Source: Comamonadaceae bacterium (GTDB taxonomy: Bacteria > Pseudomonadota > Gammaproteobacteria > Burkholderiales > Burkholderiaceae_C). Taken from it: a stretch of 5,573 nucleotides of DNA. Shown in pieces: positions 1 to 5,573 of this stretch (position 1 is the stretch's first letter; each line of letters begins with the position of its first letter). Location of the stretch: the NCBI GenBank assembly GCA_027490485.1, contig JAIXYA010000274.1, positions 1 to 5,573 of the forward strand. The letters run 5' to 3'. Under the pieces are notes generated by a model. That model had not been told where the DNA came from. It saw nothing but the letters and a program-made list of their open reading frames with translations, and did not search any database. Made by a program: the position numbers and the translations under genes.

Positions 1-1
1 C

Positions 2-967
2 AAAGGCGCAGCCCATTTCTACAAGACCAAAGGTCGGCATTTAATCACTGTCAAGACCGAACATAAAGCCGTTCTTGACACCATGCGCGAGCTTGAGCGT
101 CAAGGCTTTGAAGTCACTTACTTAGATGTGCAAGAAGATGGCTTGGTTGACCTCAATCGGTTCAAAGATGCCATACGCCCCGACACTATTTTGGCAAGCG
201 TTATGCATGTCAATAATGAAATTGGCGTCATCCAAGACATCACGGCCATTGGCAATTTGTGCCGCGAAAAAGGCATTATTTTTCATGTGGATGCAGCCCA
301 ATCAACCGGCAAAGTTGAGATTGATTTGGAGAAATTGCCTGTTGATTTGATGAGCCTTGCTTCTCACAAAACCTACGGTCCTAAGGGTATTGGAGCGCTT
401 TATGTCCGTCGCAAACCCCGTGTTCGTTTAGAAGCACAAATGCATGGTGGCGGACACGAAAGAGGCATGCGCAGTGGTACTTTGCCTACCCACCAATGTG
501 TGGGCATGGGAGAAGCCTTTCGGATTGCCAAACTCGAGATGGCACATGACATCGTTCATGCGCGTCATTTGCAGCAAAGATTGTTGAATGGCCTTAAAGA
601 CATTGAACAGGTTTTTGTCAATGGCCATTTAACCCAGCGCGTACCGCACAACCTGAACATCAGCTTTAACTATGTTGAGGGTGAGTCTCTCATCATGGGC
701 ATCAAGGGCTTGGCGGTGTCTTCTGGTTCGGCCTGTACCTCTGCAAGTCTGGAGCCTAGCTATGTTTTGCGAGCTTTAGGCCGCAGCGATGAATTGGCGC
801 ACAGCAGTTTGCGAATGACGGTAGGGCGCTACTCAACTGAAGAAGAAATTGATTACGCAATCACAACAATTCGCGCCAATGTCGGCAAATTGCGCGATTT
901 AAGTCCTTTATGGGAAATGTACAAAGATGGTGTGGATCTCAGCACCATCCAATGGGCAGCCCACTGA
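2..967 (+). CDS. iscS: Cysteine desulfurase IscS (5' end missing)
   Basis: IscS is a cytosolic PLP-dependent enzyme that converts L-cysteine to alanine and passes the sulfur as a persulfide to IscU and other acceptors. The frame is open from base 2 with no start in the window, and 321 residues are visible. Alignment from memory to the 404-residue E. coli protein is gap-free with an offset of 83, so about 83 N-terminal residues lie upstream. In E. coli numbering the visible key residues are His104 (TEHKAV), Asn155 (HVNNE), Asp180 and Gln183 (HVDAAQ), the PLP-binding Lys206 in SHKTYGPKG (codon 368-370) and the persulfide-forming Cys328 in [10 protein letters not shown] (codon 734-736). The C-terminal tail ([13 protein letters not shown]), which in E. 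coli IscS contributes to IscU docking, is intact. The ATG at 83 is an internal methionine, not the start. Identification is very secure; the group I IscS type is chosen over SufS or NifS on the motif match and the operon. Confidence 0.97.
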   Translation, partial: KGAAHFYKTKGRHLITVKTEHKAVLDTMRELERQGFEVTYLDVQEDGLVDLNRFKDAIRPDTILASVMHVNNEIGVIQDITAIGNLCREKGIIFHVDAAQSTGKVEIDLEKLPVDLMSLASHKTYGPKGIGALYVRRKPRVRLEAQMHGGGHERGMRSGTLPTHQCVGMGEAFRIAKLEMAHDIVHARHLQQRLLNGLKDIEQVFVNGHLTQRVPHNLNISFNYVEGESLIMGIKGLAVSSGSACTSASLEPSYVLRALGRSDELAHSSLRMTVGRYSTEEEIDYAITTIRANVGKLRDLSPLWEMYKDGVDLSTIQWAAH

Positions 968-978
968 TCATTTTTGAC

Positions 979-982
979 GGAG
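979..982 (+). promoter_or_regulatory. Ribosome binding site of iscU
   Basis: GGAG lies six bases before the ATG at 989. It sits inside the reading frame that would begin at the alternative TTG at 974, so it supports the ATG as the real start and argues against the five-residue longer form. Confidence 0.75.
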
Positions 983-988
983 ATAGAC

Positions 989-1375
989 ATGGCGTACAGC
1001 GAAAAAGTTATTGACCATTATGAAAATCCACGCAATGTGGGTTCATTTGACAAGGGTGACGACTCGGTAGGAACAGGGATGGTGGGTGCGCCTGCCTGTG
1101 GCGACGTCATGAAGCTTCAAATCAAGGTCAACCCACTGACTGGGGTGATTGAAGATGCGCGTTTCAAAACCTATGGATGTGGTTCTGCTATCGCCTCATC
1201 TTCATTGGTCACCGAATGGGTGAAAGGCAAAACATTGGACCAAGCCGCGGCTTTGAAGAACAGTGAAATTGCACAAGAGTTAGCCCTGCCACCCGTCAAA
1301 ATTCATTGCTCCATTTTGGCGGAAGACGCCATCAAGGCAGCTGTTGAAGATTACAAAAAGAAAAACACGCACTGA
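989..1375 (+). CDS. iscU: Iron-sulfur cluster scaffold protein IscU
   Basis: IscU is the scaffold on which IscS-derived sulfur and iron are assembled into a [2Fe-2S] cluster, which HscA and HscB then help transfer. The protein has 128 residues, the same length as in E. coli, and its N-terminus ([20 protein letters not shown]) matches the E. coli protein. The cluster ligands are all visible: Cys37 and Asp39 in GAPACGD, Cys64 in TYGCGSA, His106 and Cys107 in KIHCSIL. The HscA recognition motif LPPVK is at residues 100-104. There is one extra residue around 49-51 compared with E. coli. The ATG at 989 is preferred over an in-frame TTG at 974 because of the family length and the GGAG six bases upstream. 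It follows iscS by 21 bases and precedes iscA by one base. Cytosolic; no signal peptide. Confidence 0.98.
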   Translation: MAYSEKVIDHYENPRNVGSFDKGDDSVGTGMVGAPACGDVMKLQIKVNPLTGVIEDARFKTYGCGSAIASSSLVTEWVKGKTLDQAAALKNSEIAQELALPPVKIHCSILAEDAIKAAVEDYKKKNTH

Positions 1376-1376
1376 T

Positions 1377-1700
1377 ATGTCAGTTTCCATGACCGAGGCC
1401 GCTGCGCGGCATGTAAATCGATACCTCACTAAGAGAGGTAAAGGCGTTGGTGTTCGTCTTGGGGTCAAGACCACGGGTTGTTCTGGGCTGGCTTACAAGC
1501 TTGAATACGTGGATGATTTAAGCGGTGAGGATGTTGTTTTTGAAGCCCATGGCTTGAAGATTCTGATTGACCCGAAAAGCTTGGCCTACCTTGATGGCAC
1601 TGAGCTAGATTTTGTTCGTGAAGGTTTGAATGAAGGCTTTAAATTTAACAATCCTAACGAACGTGACCGTTGTGGTTGTGGTGAATCGTTCAGGGTTTGA
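1377..1700 (+). CDS. iscA: A-type iron-sulfur carrier IscA
   Basis: IscA is an A-type carrier that binds a cluster or iron and passes clusters on to target proteins, particularly in [4Fe-4S] maturation. The predicted protein has 107 residues, the E. coli length. The three conserved cysteines are at the family positions: Cys35 in TTGCSGLAY, and Cys99 and Cys101 in CGCGESF near the C-terminus. The fold-typical segment [18 protein letters not shown] precedes the last two. The ATG at 1377 was chosen on length; a TTG at 1344 would add 11 residues that overlap iscU and lack family similarity, and an ATG at 1389 would trim four residues. No good Shine-Dalgarno sequence is visible, and only one base separates the iscU stop from this ATG, so translation is probably coupled. 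ErpA is an alternative A-type protein, but the operon position and the sequence fit IscA better. Confidence 0.96.
   Translation: MSVSMTEAAARHVNRYLTKRGKGVGVRLGVKTTGCSGLAYKLEYVDDLSGEDVVFEAHGLKILIDPKSLAYLDGTELDFVREGLNEGFKFNNPNERDRCGCGESFRV
1692..1695 (+). promoter_or_regulatory. Ribosome binding site of hscB
   Basis: AGGG, within the last codons of iscA, lies seven bases before the ATG at 1703. It favours that ATG over an in-frame TTG at 1697, which would leave only one base between the AGGG and the start. Confidence 0.65.
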
Positions 1701-1702
1701 CC

Positions 1703-2251
1703 ATGAACTCTGGACAGGGGCTTCAGCAATCTTTGCTGTCTTCGAATGATTTTGAGCTTTTCAATTTACCCCTGACATTCAAGTTAAATCGTCAATTGCT
1801 GGATGAGCGCTGGAAAAACCTTCAGCGTATGGCGCATCCCGACAACTTTTCTTTGCAAGATACCGCATCCCAAAGAATTGCCATGCAGTATTCGGTGCGT
1901 ATCAATGAGGCCTATCAAAGGCTCAAACTTCCCCTCAAACGAGCCGCTTACCTTTGCGAATTGAATGGTGCTTCGATCAAGGCGGAAGAAAATACGCGTA
2001 TGCCTTCAGACTTTCTTATCCAGCAAATGCAGTGGCGAGAGCAACTCGAAGATGCAGATTCTTTCCACGAAATAGGCAAACTCCAACAAGAAGTCTTGGC
2101 CGCAAAAGAGTCAGCCTTTGCAAGATGCGAGACATATTTGGATGTTGATAAACATTGGAGCAATGCTGCCGGTGAGGTCAGGACTTTGATGTTCATGGAG
2201 CGTTTTGAAGACGATATCGACAAGCGGCGTGATCAATTAGAAAACGCGTAA
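1703..2251 (+). CDS. hscB: Fe-S co-chaperone HscB (J-protein, Hsc20)
   Basis: HscB is a J-domain co-chaperone that brings IscU to HscA and stimulates HscA's ATPase. The protein has 182 residues against 171 in E. coli; the extra length is mostly a short N-terminal lead (residues 1-15). The J domain covers about residues 15-90, starting at NDFELFNLP, with the essential HPD loop at 45-47 and the helix III segment RINEAYQRLK at 67-76. The C-terminal IscU-binding helical domain covers about 100-180 and includes the conserved stretch DFLIQQMQWREQLED at 103-117. There is no N-terminal cysteine zinc motif, which eukaryotic homologues can carry. The start was set by the AGGG seven bases upstream. It lies two bases after iscA and 16 bases before hscA, the chaperone it works with. 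Confidence 0.95.
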   Translation: MNSGQGLQQSLLSSNDFELFNLPLTFKLNRQLLDERWKNLQRMAHPDNFSLQDTASQRIAMQYSVRINEAYQRLKLPLKRAAYLCELNGASIKAEENTRMPSDFLIQQMQWREQLEDADSFHEIGKLQQEVLAAKESAFARCETYLDVDKHWSNAAGEVRTLMFMERFEDDIDKRRDQLENA

Positions 2252-2254
2252 GGG
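2250..2254 (+). promoter_or_regulatory. Probable ribosome binding site of hscA, overlapping the hscB stop
   Basis: AAGGG begins inside the hscB TAA codon. It is the only purine-rich Shine-Dalgarno-like sequence in the 16-base gap, but 13 bases separate it from the hscA ATG, longer than the usual 5-9. Overlap with the stop suggests that ribosomes ending hscB influence initiation of hscA. Confidence 0.4.
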
Positions 2255-2267
2255 ACAATTCTAGAAA

Positions 2268-4124
2268 ATGGCTTTGCTTCAAATTTCCGAACCTGGACAG
2301 GCACCAAACCCTCATGAGCGTCGCATCGGTATTGGTATAGATTTGGGTACGACCCATTCTTTAGTGGCCAGTGTTCGCAGTGGAATTGCAGAGTGTTTGC
2401 CCGATGCTGATGGTCGCGTTATTTTGCCCTCAGCTGTCAGGTACCTGTCCCAAGGACGCAGAGAGATTGGGGCTCAAGCGCTGACGAGTCAGACAACTGA
2501 CCCCGCCAATACCATTGTTTCAGTCAAAAGATTCATGGGCAGAGCGTTGAAAGATATCTCCAACGCTGAAGAATTGCCCTATGCTTTTTTGGATACGCCT
2601 GGCATGTTGAGCATCAAGACTGTCGATGGCGTCAAGTCACCAGTAGAGATCAGCGCAGAAATTTTGGCAACCTTGAGACAGCGAGCTGAAGACACATTTG
2701 CTGATGATATTTATGGTGCTGTTATTACGGTTCCGGCTTATTTTGACGATGCTCAACGTCAGGCAACCAAAGATGCAGCAAAGCTTGCTGGACTCAATGT
2801 ATTGCGGTTGATCAATGAGCCTACTGCCGCCGCATTGGCTTATGGTCTTGACAATGCCAGTGAGGGCATATACGCGGTCTATGACCTTGGTGGTGGAACC
2901 TTTGATATCTCTGTTCTTCGATTAAGCCAAGGTGTGTTTGAGGTTCTCTCTACGGGTGGCGATTCTGCCTTGGGAGGGGATGATTACGACCGCGCATTGG
3001 CCAGATACGCAATCGAAGCAACTAGCGTCAAAGTTTCCACCGACGGTGATAAAAGTGCTGTCTTGGTGGCTGCCCGTCGGTGCAAGGAAGCGCTGTCTTC
3101 AGAAAACAGTGTTGAATTTCATGCCTTGCTGTCTGATGGCGAACTTCATTTGAATGTGAGCCGAGAAGTTTTTGAAGCGCAAACGCAATCTCTTACGCAA
3201 CGCACCTTGAGTGCTGTTAAAAAAGCGCTGCGCGATGCCCATATCGCTATTGAAGATATCCAAGGCGTGGTGATGGTGGGTGGTTCTACCCGTATGCCCA
3301 TGGTTCAGAAGGCAGTTGGTGAGTTGCTTCATTGCCAGCCACTCAACAATTTAAATCCAGATGAAGTCGTCGCTCTTGGCGCTGCATTGCAAGCCAACCA
3401 ACTGGTGGGCAACAACACAGATGGCAATCTGCTCTTGCTGGATGTGATCCCGCTTTCTCTGGGGATAGAAACCATGGGTGGACTTGTGGAGCGGATCGTT
3501 CCCAGAAATCAAACCATTCCCACAGCCATGGCACAAGACTTCACTACTTACCAAGATGGACAAACTGCGCTTGCCCTGCATATCGTTCAAGGTGAACGTG
3601 ACTTGGTCCAGGATTGTCGAAGCCTCGCACACTTTGAATTACGCGGCATTCCACCTATGGCAGCAGGCGCGGCGCGTATCAGAGTCACTTTTACGGTGGA
3701 CGCAGATGGTCTGCTGTCGGTCGCAGCAAAAGAAATGAACAGTGGTGTTGAGTCGCAGATTGAGGTTAAGCCCAGTTATGGTTTGTCAGATGAGCAAATC
3801 ACCTCCATGCTGCAAGACAGTTTTCACACGGCTGAGATTGATAAACAAGCCAGAGCCCTGGCGGAGTCCCGTCTTGAAGTGGACCGTATGTGCTTGGCCA
3901 CCCATGCTGCTTTGGAAAAAGATGCCCATTTGTTGGCAGAAGCAGAACTTCAATCTATTCAACAGTTGATGGCATTGGCTCAAGCGTCCAAGAGTTTGGA
4001 TGATGCGATTGCTATTGAGAAAGCAACTGAAGCACTGGCAAAAGGTACCGAAGCTTTTGCAGCTTTGCGAATGAATGAAAGTATTCGTCAGGCTTTATCT
4101 GGCAAAACCATAGAATCATTGTGA
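2268..4124 (+). CDS. hscA: Fe-S chaperone HscA (Hsp70 family)
   Basis: HscA is a specialised Hsp70 ATPase that binds the LPPVK motif of IscU and, with HscB, drives release of the assembled cluster. It has 618 residues against 616 in E. coli, and the N-terminus [10 protein letters not shown] is the family signature, which fixes the start. The nucleotide-binding domain covers about residues 18-385, with the three Hsp70 signatures at 23-32 ([10 protein letters not shown]), 204-217 ([14 protein letters not shown]) and 334-348 ([15 protein letters not shown]). The interdomain linker is LLLDVIP at 389-395. The beta-sandwich substrate domain runs to about 505 and includes the HscA-typical [20 protein letters not shown] (425-444), followed by a helical lid to the end. 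The first signature has His30 where the E. coli protein has Asn. There is no DnaK-like acidic C-terminal tail. The stop overlaps the fdx start by one base. Confidence 0.98.
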   Translation: MALLQISEPGQAPNPHERRIGIGIDLGTTHSLVASVRSGIAECLPDADGRVILPSAVRYLSQGRREIGAQALTSQTTDPANTIVSVKRFMGRALKDISNAEELPYAFLDTPGMLSIKTVDGVKSPVEISAEILATLRQRAEDTFADDIYGAVITVPAYFDDAQRQATKDAAKLAGLNVLRLINEPTAAALAYGLDNASEGIYAVYDLGGGTFDISVLRLSQGVFEVLSTGGDSALGGDDYDRALARYAIEATSVKVSTDGDKSAVLVAARRCKEALSSENSVEFHALLSDGELHLNVSREVFEAQTQSLTQRTLSAVKKALRDAHIAIEDIQGVVMVGGSTRMPMVQKAVGELLHCQPLNNLNPDEVVALGAALQANQLVGNNTDGNLLLLDVIPLSLGIETMGGLVERIVPRNQTIPTAMAQDFTTYQDGQTALALHIVQGERDLVQDCRSLAHFELRGIPPMAAGAARIRVTFTVDADGLLSVAAKEMNSGVESQIEVKPSYGLSDEQITSMLQDSFHTAEIDKQARALAESRLEVDRMCLATHAALEKDAHLLAEAELQSIQQLMALAQASKSLDDAIAIEKATEALAKGTEAFAALRMNESIRQALSGKTIESL

Positions 4125-4462
4125 TGACAACCATTCGAATACTCCCACACGCTCAATACTGCCCTGAAGGCCAAGAAATTCAAGCTATCCCTGGCACTTC
4201 AATTTGCGAAGCGCTGCTAGACAATGGCATTGCGATTGAACACGCCTGCGACATGAGTTGTGCCTGTACCACCTGCCATGTGATTGTCAAGGAAGGCCTT
4301 GCAAGTCTCAACCCAGCCCAAGAAGAGGAGGACGACTTGTTAGACCGTGCCTGGGGCTTAGAGCCTAACTCTCGTTTGGCATGCCAAGCCTTATTGAGCA
4401 ATCAAAACTTGGTCATTGAAATACCTCGCTACACCATCAACCACGCCAAAGAAAATCACTGA
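4124..4462 (+). CDS. fdx: [2Fe-2S] ferredoxin of the Isc system
   Basis: This adrenodoxin-type ferredoxin supplies electrons during cluster assembly on IscU-IscS. It has 112 residues against 111 in E. coli. The cluster ligands are Cys42, Cys48, Cys51 and Cys87, within EHACDMSCACTTC and RLACQA; the additional Cys46 is also found in E. coli Fdx. The acidic patch EEEDDLLDRAWGLEP (67-81) and the C-terminal signature EIPRYTINHA (99-108) are typical of Isc ferredoxins. The ATG at 4124 overlaps the hscA TGA by one base (TGATG), and no clear Shine-Dalgarno is visible, so translation is probably coupled to hscA. A GTG at 4121 directly in front could add one residue. Confidence 0.97.
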   Translation: MTTIRILPHAQYCPEGQEIQAIPGTSICEALLDNGIAIEHACDMSCACTTCHVIVKEGLASLNPAQEEEDDLLDRAWGLEPNSRLACQALLSNQNLVIEIPRYTINHAKENH

Positions 4463-4468
4463 GCGTCC

Positions 4469-5173
4469 ATGCGTCAAATTGTTTTAGATACCGAGACCAC
4501 AGGTCTGTCTGCCGAGGCCGGTGATCGGATCATTGAGATTGGTTGCGTCGAGTTATTCAACCGAAAATTGACAGGCCGTACCTTTCACTACTACTTGAAT
4601 CCAGAACGCGAAAGCCATGAAGATGCGCTGAAGGTCCACGGTATCAGCAATGAATTTCTTTTAGATAAACCTAAATTCTTTGAGATTTTTGAAGAGTTTC
4701 TGGAGTTTGTCCGAGATGCTGAATTGATTATTCACAATGCTTCTTTTGATGTGGGATTTATTGACAAAGAGCTGTCCTCGTGTGGCGCTTTGCCTTTACA
4801 AAAGCATGTTGTGAAAATTTTGGACACTTTGGCTATGGCCAAGGAAATCTACCCTGGCAAGCGCAATTCTTTAGATGCTTTGTGTGACCGTTTAGGTGTC
4901 AATAACTCTGCCCGAACACTGCATGGCGCTTTGCTTGACGCTGAATTGCTGGCCGACGTTTATGTGTTTTTGACCCGCGGTCAAAACGCTTTGATGATGG
5001 AAGACAGCCAGACGCATGATTCCGCTGGTAACAGTATCAAAATTGACTTGTCGGTCTTTCCTCTCTCCATCGTTATGCCTGAAGCAGAGGAGTTGCTGGC
5101 GCATGAGCAGGTTCTTGCTGATATTGACAAAGCCAGCAATGGAAAAACCATTTGGCGTAGCTTTGCGGTGTAA
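4469..5173 (+). CDS. dnaQ: DNA polymerase III epsilon subunit (3'-5' proofreading exonuclease)
   Basis: DnaQ removes misincorporated nucleotides in the replicative polymerase core. The protein has 234 residues against 243 in E. coli. All DEDDh catalytic residues are visible: Asp7 and Glu9 in LDTETTG, Asp94 in HNASFDVGF, His152 and Asp157 in LHGALLDAELL. The exonuclease domain covers about residues 1-172. It is followed by a variable linker rich in Ser, Asp and Asn (about 178-192) and a tail (about 193-234, with EELLAHEQVLADIDKASNGK) that should bind the polymerase alpha subunit by analogy to E. coli; this last point is inference. The full length and the tail favour DnaQ over shorter DEDDh exonucleases such as RNase T. 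The start is six bases after fdx with only a weak GAG upstream, so coupling to the isc transcript is likely. E. coli places dnaQ next to rnhA instead. Confidence 0.93.
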   Translation: MRQIVLDTETTGLSAEAGDRIIEIGCVELFNRKLTGRTFHYYLNPERESHEDALKVHGISNEFLLDKPKFFEIFEEFLEFVRDAELIIHNASFDVGFIDKELSSCGALPLQKHVVKILDTLAMAKEIYPGKRNSLDALCDRLGVNNSARTLHGALLDAELLADVYVFLTRGQNALMMEDSQTHDSAGNSIKIDLSVFPLSIVMPEAEELLAHEQVLADIDKASNGKTIWRSFAV

Positions 5174-5187
5174 AATATTTTGAAACT

Positions 5188-5262
5188 GGGTCGTTAACTC
5201 AGCGGTAGAGTGCCACCTTCACACGGTGGAAGCCAGTGGTTCGATCCCACTACGACCCACCA
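5188..5262 (+). tRNA. tRNA-Val (anticodon CAC)
   Basis: The sequence folds into a complete 75-base cloverleaf. The acceptor stem pairs 5188-5194 (GGGTCGT) with 5252-5258 (ACGACCC) in seven perfect pairs. The D stem is ACTC/GAGT (5197-5200 with 5208-5211). The anticodon stem CCACC/GGTGG (5213-5217 with 5225-5229) closes the loop TTCACAC, placing anticodon CAC at 5220-5222, which reads GUG valine codons. The variable loop has five bases. The T stem AGTGG/CCACT (5235-5239 with 5247-5251) holds loop TTCGATC. Discriminator A is at 5259 and CCA is encoded at 5260-5262. A35, C36 and A73 agree with known valine identity elements. It begins 14 bases after dnaQ, so it may be cut from the same transcript; no convincing promoter of its own was seen. 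Confidence 0.97.
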
Positions 5263-5270
5263 GTTTTTTT
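5263..5270 (+). terminator. T run directly after the tRNA, possible transcript end
   Basis: A G and seven consecutive T bases follow the CCA end. The bases flanking the tRNA, AAACT at 5183-5187 and AGTTT at 5262-5266, are complementary and would extend the acceptor stem across a 3-base bulge. Part of the T run is therefore paired in that fold, and the rest could serve as the U tract of an intrinsic terminator that uses the tRNA stem. It could equally be only the 3' trailer removed in tRNA processing. Confidence 0.35.
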
Positions 5271-5313
5271 GATGCGCTGTTCTAAATTACCAAGGCGGTC
5301 ATTTACCCTCCAG

Positions 5314-5338
5314 GCAGACCTTTATCAACTTGGTCTGC
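5314..5338. repeat. Inverted repeat, 7-bp stem with 11-base loop, in the convergent spacer
   Basis: GCAGACC at 5314-5320 is the exact reverse complement of GGTCTGC at 5332-5338. It lies between the convergently oriented tRNA and minus-strand hydrolase gene. No T tract follows it on either strand, so a terminator role is not shown. The other bases of 5263-5361 hold no gene that I can recognise. Confidence 0.45.
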
Positions 5339-5341
5339 ACC

Positions 5342-5358
5342 GTTCCAAGCTTTGGAAC
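5342..5358. terminator. Short hairpin between convergent genes, possible weak terminator
   Basis: GTTCCAA at 5342-5348 pairs perfectly with TTGGAAC at 5352-5358 around a three-base loop. Read on the plus strand it is followed by CTCTTACTTT, a broken T-rich stretch. On the minus strand it begins three bases after the hydrolase stop codon but has no U tract. The placement fits a terminator in a convergent spacer; the weak tail and modest stem keep confidence low. Confidence 0.35.
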
Positions 5359-5361
5359 CTC

Positions 5362-5573
5362 TTACTTTATGGACTGAGGGTCAAACAGTTCTTGTATCCA
5401 ATACTGAACCTCGGTGCTGATAGGTTGAACAAAATCTCCGCCGTTGCTAAGGATGATGTAGTTCACATGTAACTTTGAATTAGCGCTAATGAGGGTACGG
5501 TAACCATCTTTTTGCCCTGCATGTGTGTAACTCCCTTGTCTGTCGTCGTCAGGCGGAAGAACCCATCCCATAC
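5362..5573 (-). CDS. C-terminal part of a beta-lactamase-family serine hydrolase (cut by the window edge)
   Basis: The frame enters from the right edge and ends at a TAA at 5362-5364, giving 69 full visible codons. The visible end reads like the last part of class C beta-lactamase-like / penicillin-binding-protein serine hydrolases. GMGW or a similar turn (the first Gly codon is partly outside the window) is followed about 14 residues later by THAGQKDGYRT, where HAG fits the HxG motif that replaces KTG in this family. A hydrophobic strand ending in an LSNGG turn (VNYIILSNGGDF) and a final helix follow. The ATG at 5571-5569 is therefore probably internal, not the start. The Ser-x-x-Lys and Tyr motifs would lie upstream and cannot be checked. 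The substrate is unknown; such proteins include esterases, peptidases and carboxypeptidases. The gene is convergent to the isc-dnaQ-tRNA block and probably unrelated in function. Confidence 0.65.
   Translation of the reverse strand, partial: MGWVLPPDDDRQGSYTHAGQKDGYRTLISANSKLHVNYIILSNGGDFVQPISTEVQYWIQELFDPQSIK

Noticed and set aside
974..988. TTG start giving an IscU five residues longer
   Set aside because: The ribosome binding site lies inside this extension, and [10 protein letters not shown] is the known IscU N-terminus.
968..988. Possible small-RNA-controlled or attenuator site between iscS and iscU
   Set aside because: The 21-base gap holds only a T run and the iscU ribosome binding site, with no hairpin or other structure.
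1344..1376. TTG start giving an IscA 11 residues longer
   Set aside because: The added residues are a shifted-frame reading of the iscU end, rich in Lys and Arg, and the ATG at 1377 gives exactly the E. coli length.
3351..3632. Minus-strand open frame of 93 codons inside hscA, and similar antisense frames elsewhere
   Set aside because: These are shadows of strongly conserved plus-strand genes and show no protein motif or start signal.
5124..5181. Promoter for the tRNA: perfect TTGACA at 5124-5129 and TAAAAT at 5171-5176
   Set aside because: The two boxes are 41 bases apart, and no acceptable partner lies 16-18 bases from either; TTGACA occurs within dnaQ coding sequence and could be chance.
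5172..5181. AAAATATTTT palindrome between dnaQ and the tRNA
   Set aside because: It is a short self-complementary AT stretch beginning within the dnaQ stop codon, too weak for a hairpin and without supporting context for an operator.
5236..5472. Plus-strand open frame of 78 codons after the tRNA
   Set aside because: It begins inside the tRNA T arm and overlaps the minus-strand hydrolase end; the product resembles nothing I recognise.

Overview
The window is an ordinary, well-conserved housekeeping locus from a proteobacterium, most likely a betaproteobacterium of the Burkholderiales. The iron-sulfur cluster (isc) proteins read like close relatives of the E. coli and Burkholderiales sequences. 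The gene order (isc genes followed directly by dnaQ and a tRNA-Val) and a GC content near 48-50% in two lines counted by eye suggest a Burkholderiales member with fairly low GC. This placement rests on remembered protein similarity and no search was run, so genus-level assignment is not supported.

Bases 2-4462 hold the isc operon on the plus strand: iscS (5' end cut off by the window), iscU, iscA, hscB, hscA and fdx. The genes are packed with gaps of 21, 1, 2 and 16 bases and then a 1-base overlap, as expected for one transcript with translational coupling. IscS supplies sulfur from cysteine, IscU is the scaffold, Fdx supplies electrons, HscA and HscB release the cluster from IscU, and IscA is an A-type carrier. 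All key catalytic and ligand residues are present. An iscR regulator would be expected upstream but lies outside the window, so no isc promoter is visible. No iscX follows fdx.

Bases 4469-5173 hold dnaQ, the proofreading subunit of DNA polymerase III, six bases after fdx and probably on the same transcript. Fourteen bases after its stop is a complete tRNA-Val with anticodon CAC and an encoded CCA end (5188-5262), followed at once by a T run.

Bases 5263-5361 are non-coding and contain two perfect 7-bp inverted repeats between convergent genes. Bases 5362-5573, on the minus strand, encode the C-terminal end of a beta-lactamase-family serine hydrolase that continues past the right edge.

I found no mobile element, CRISPR array, riboswitch or evidence for an undescribed system. 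The points worth a second look are small: the isc-dnaQ-tRNA linkage, the extended pairing around the tRNA, and the hairpins in the convergent spacer.
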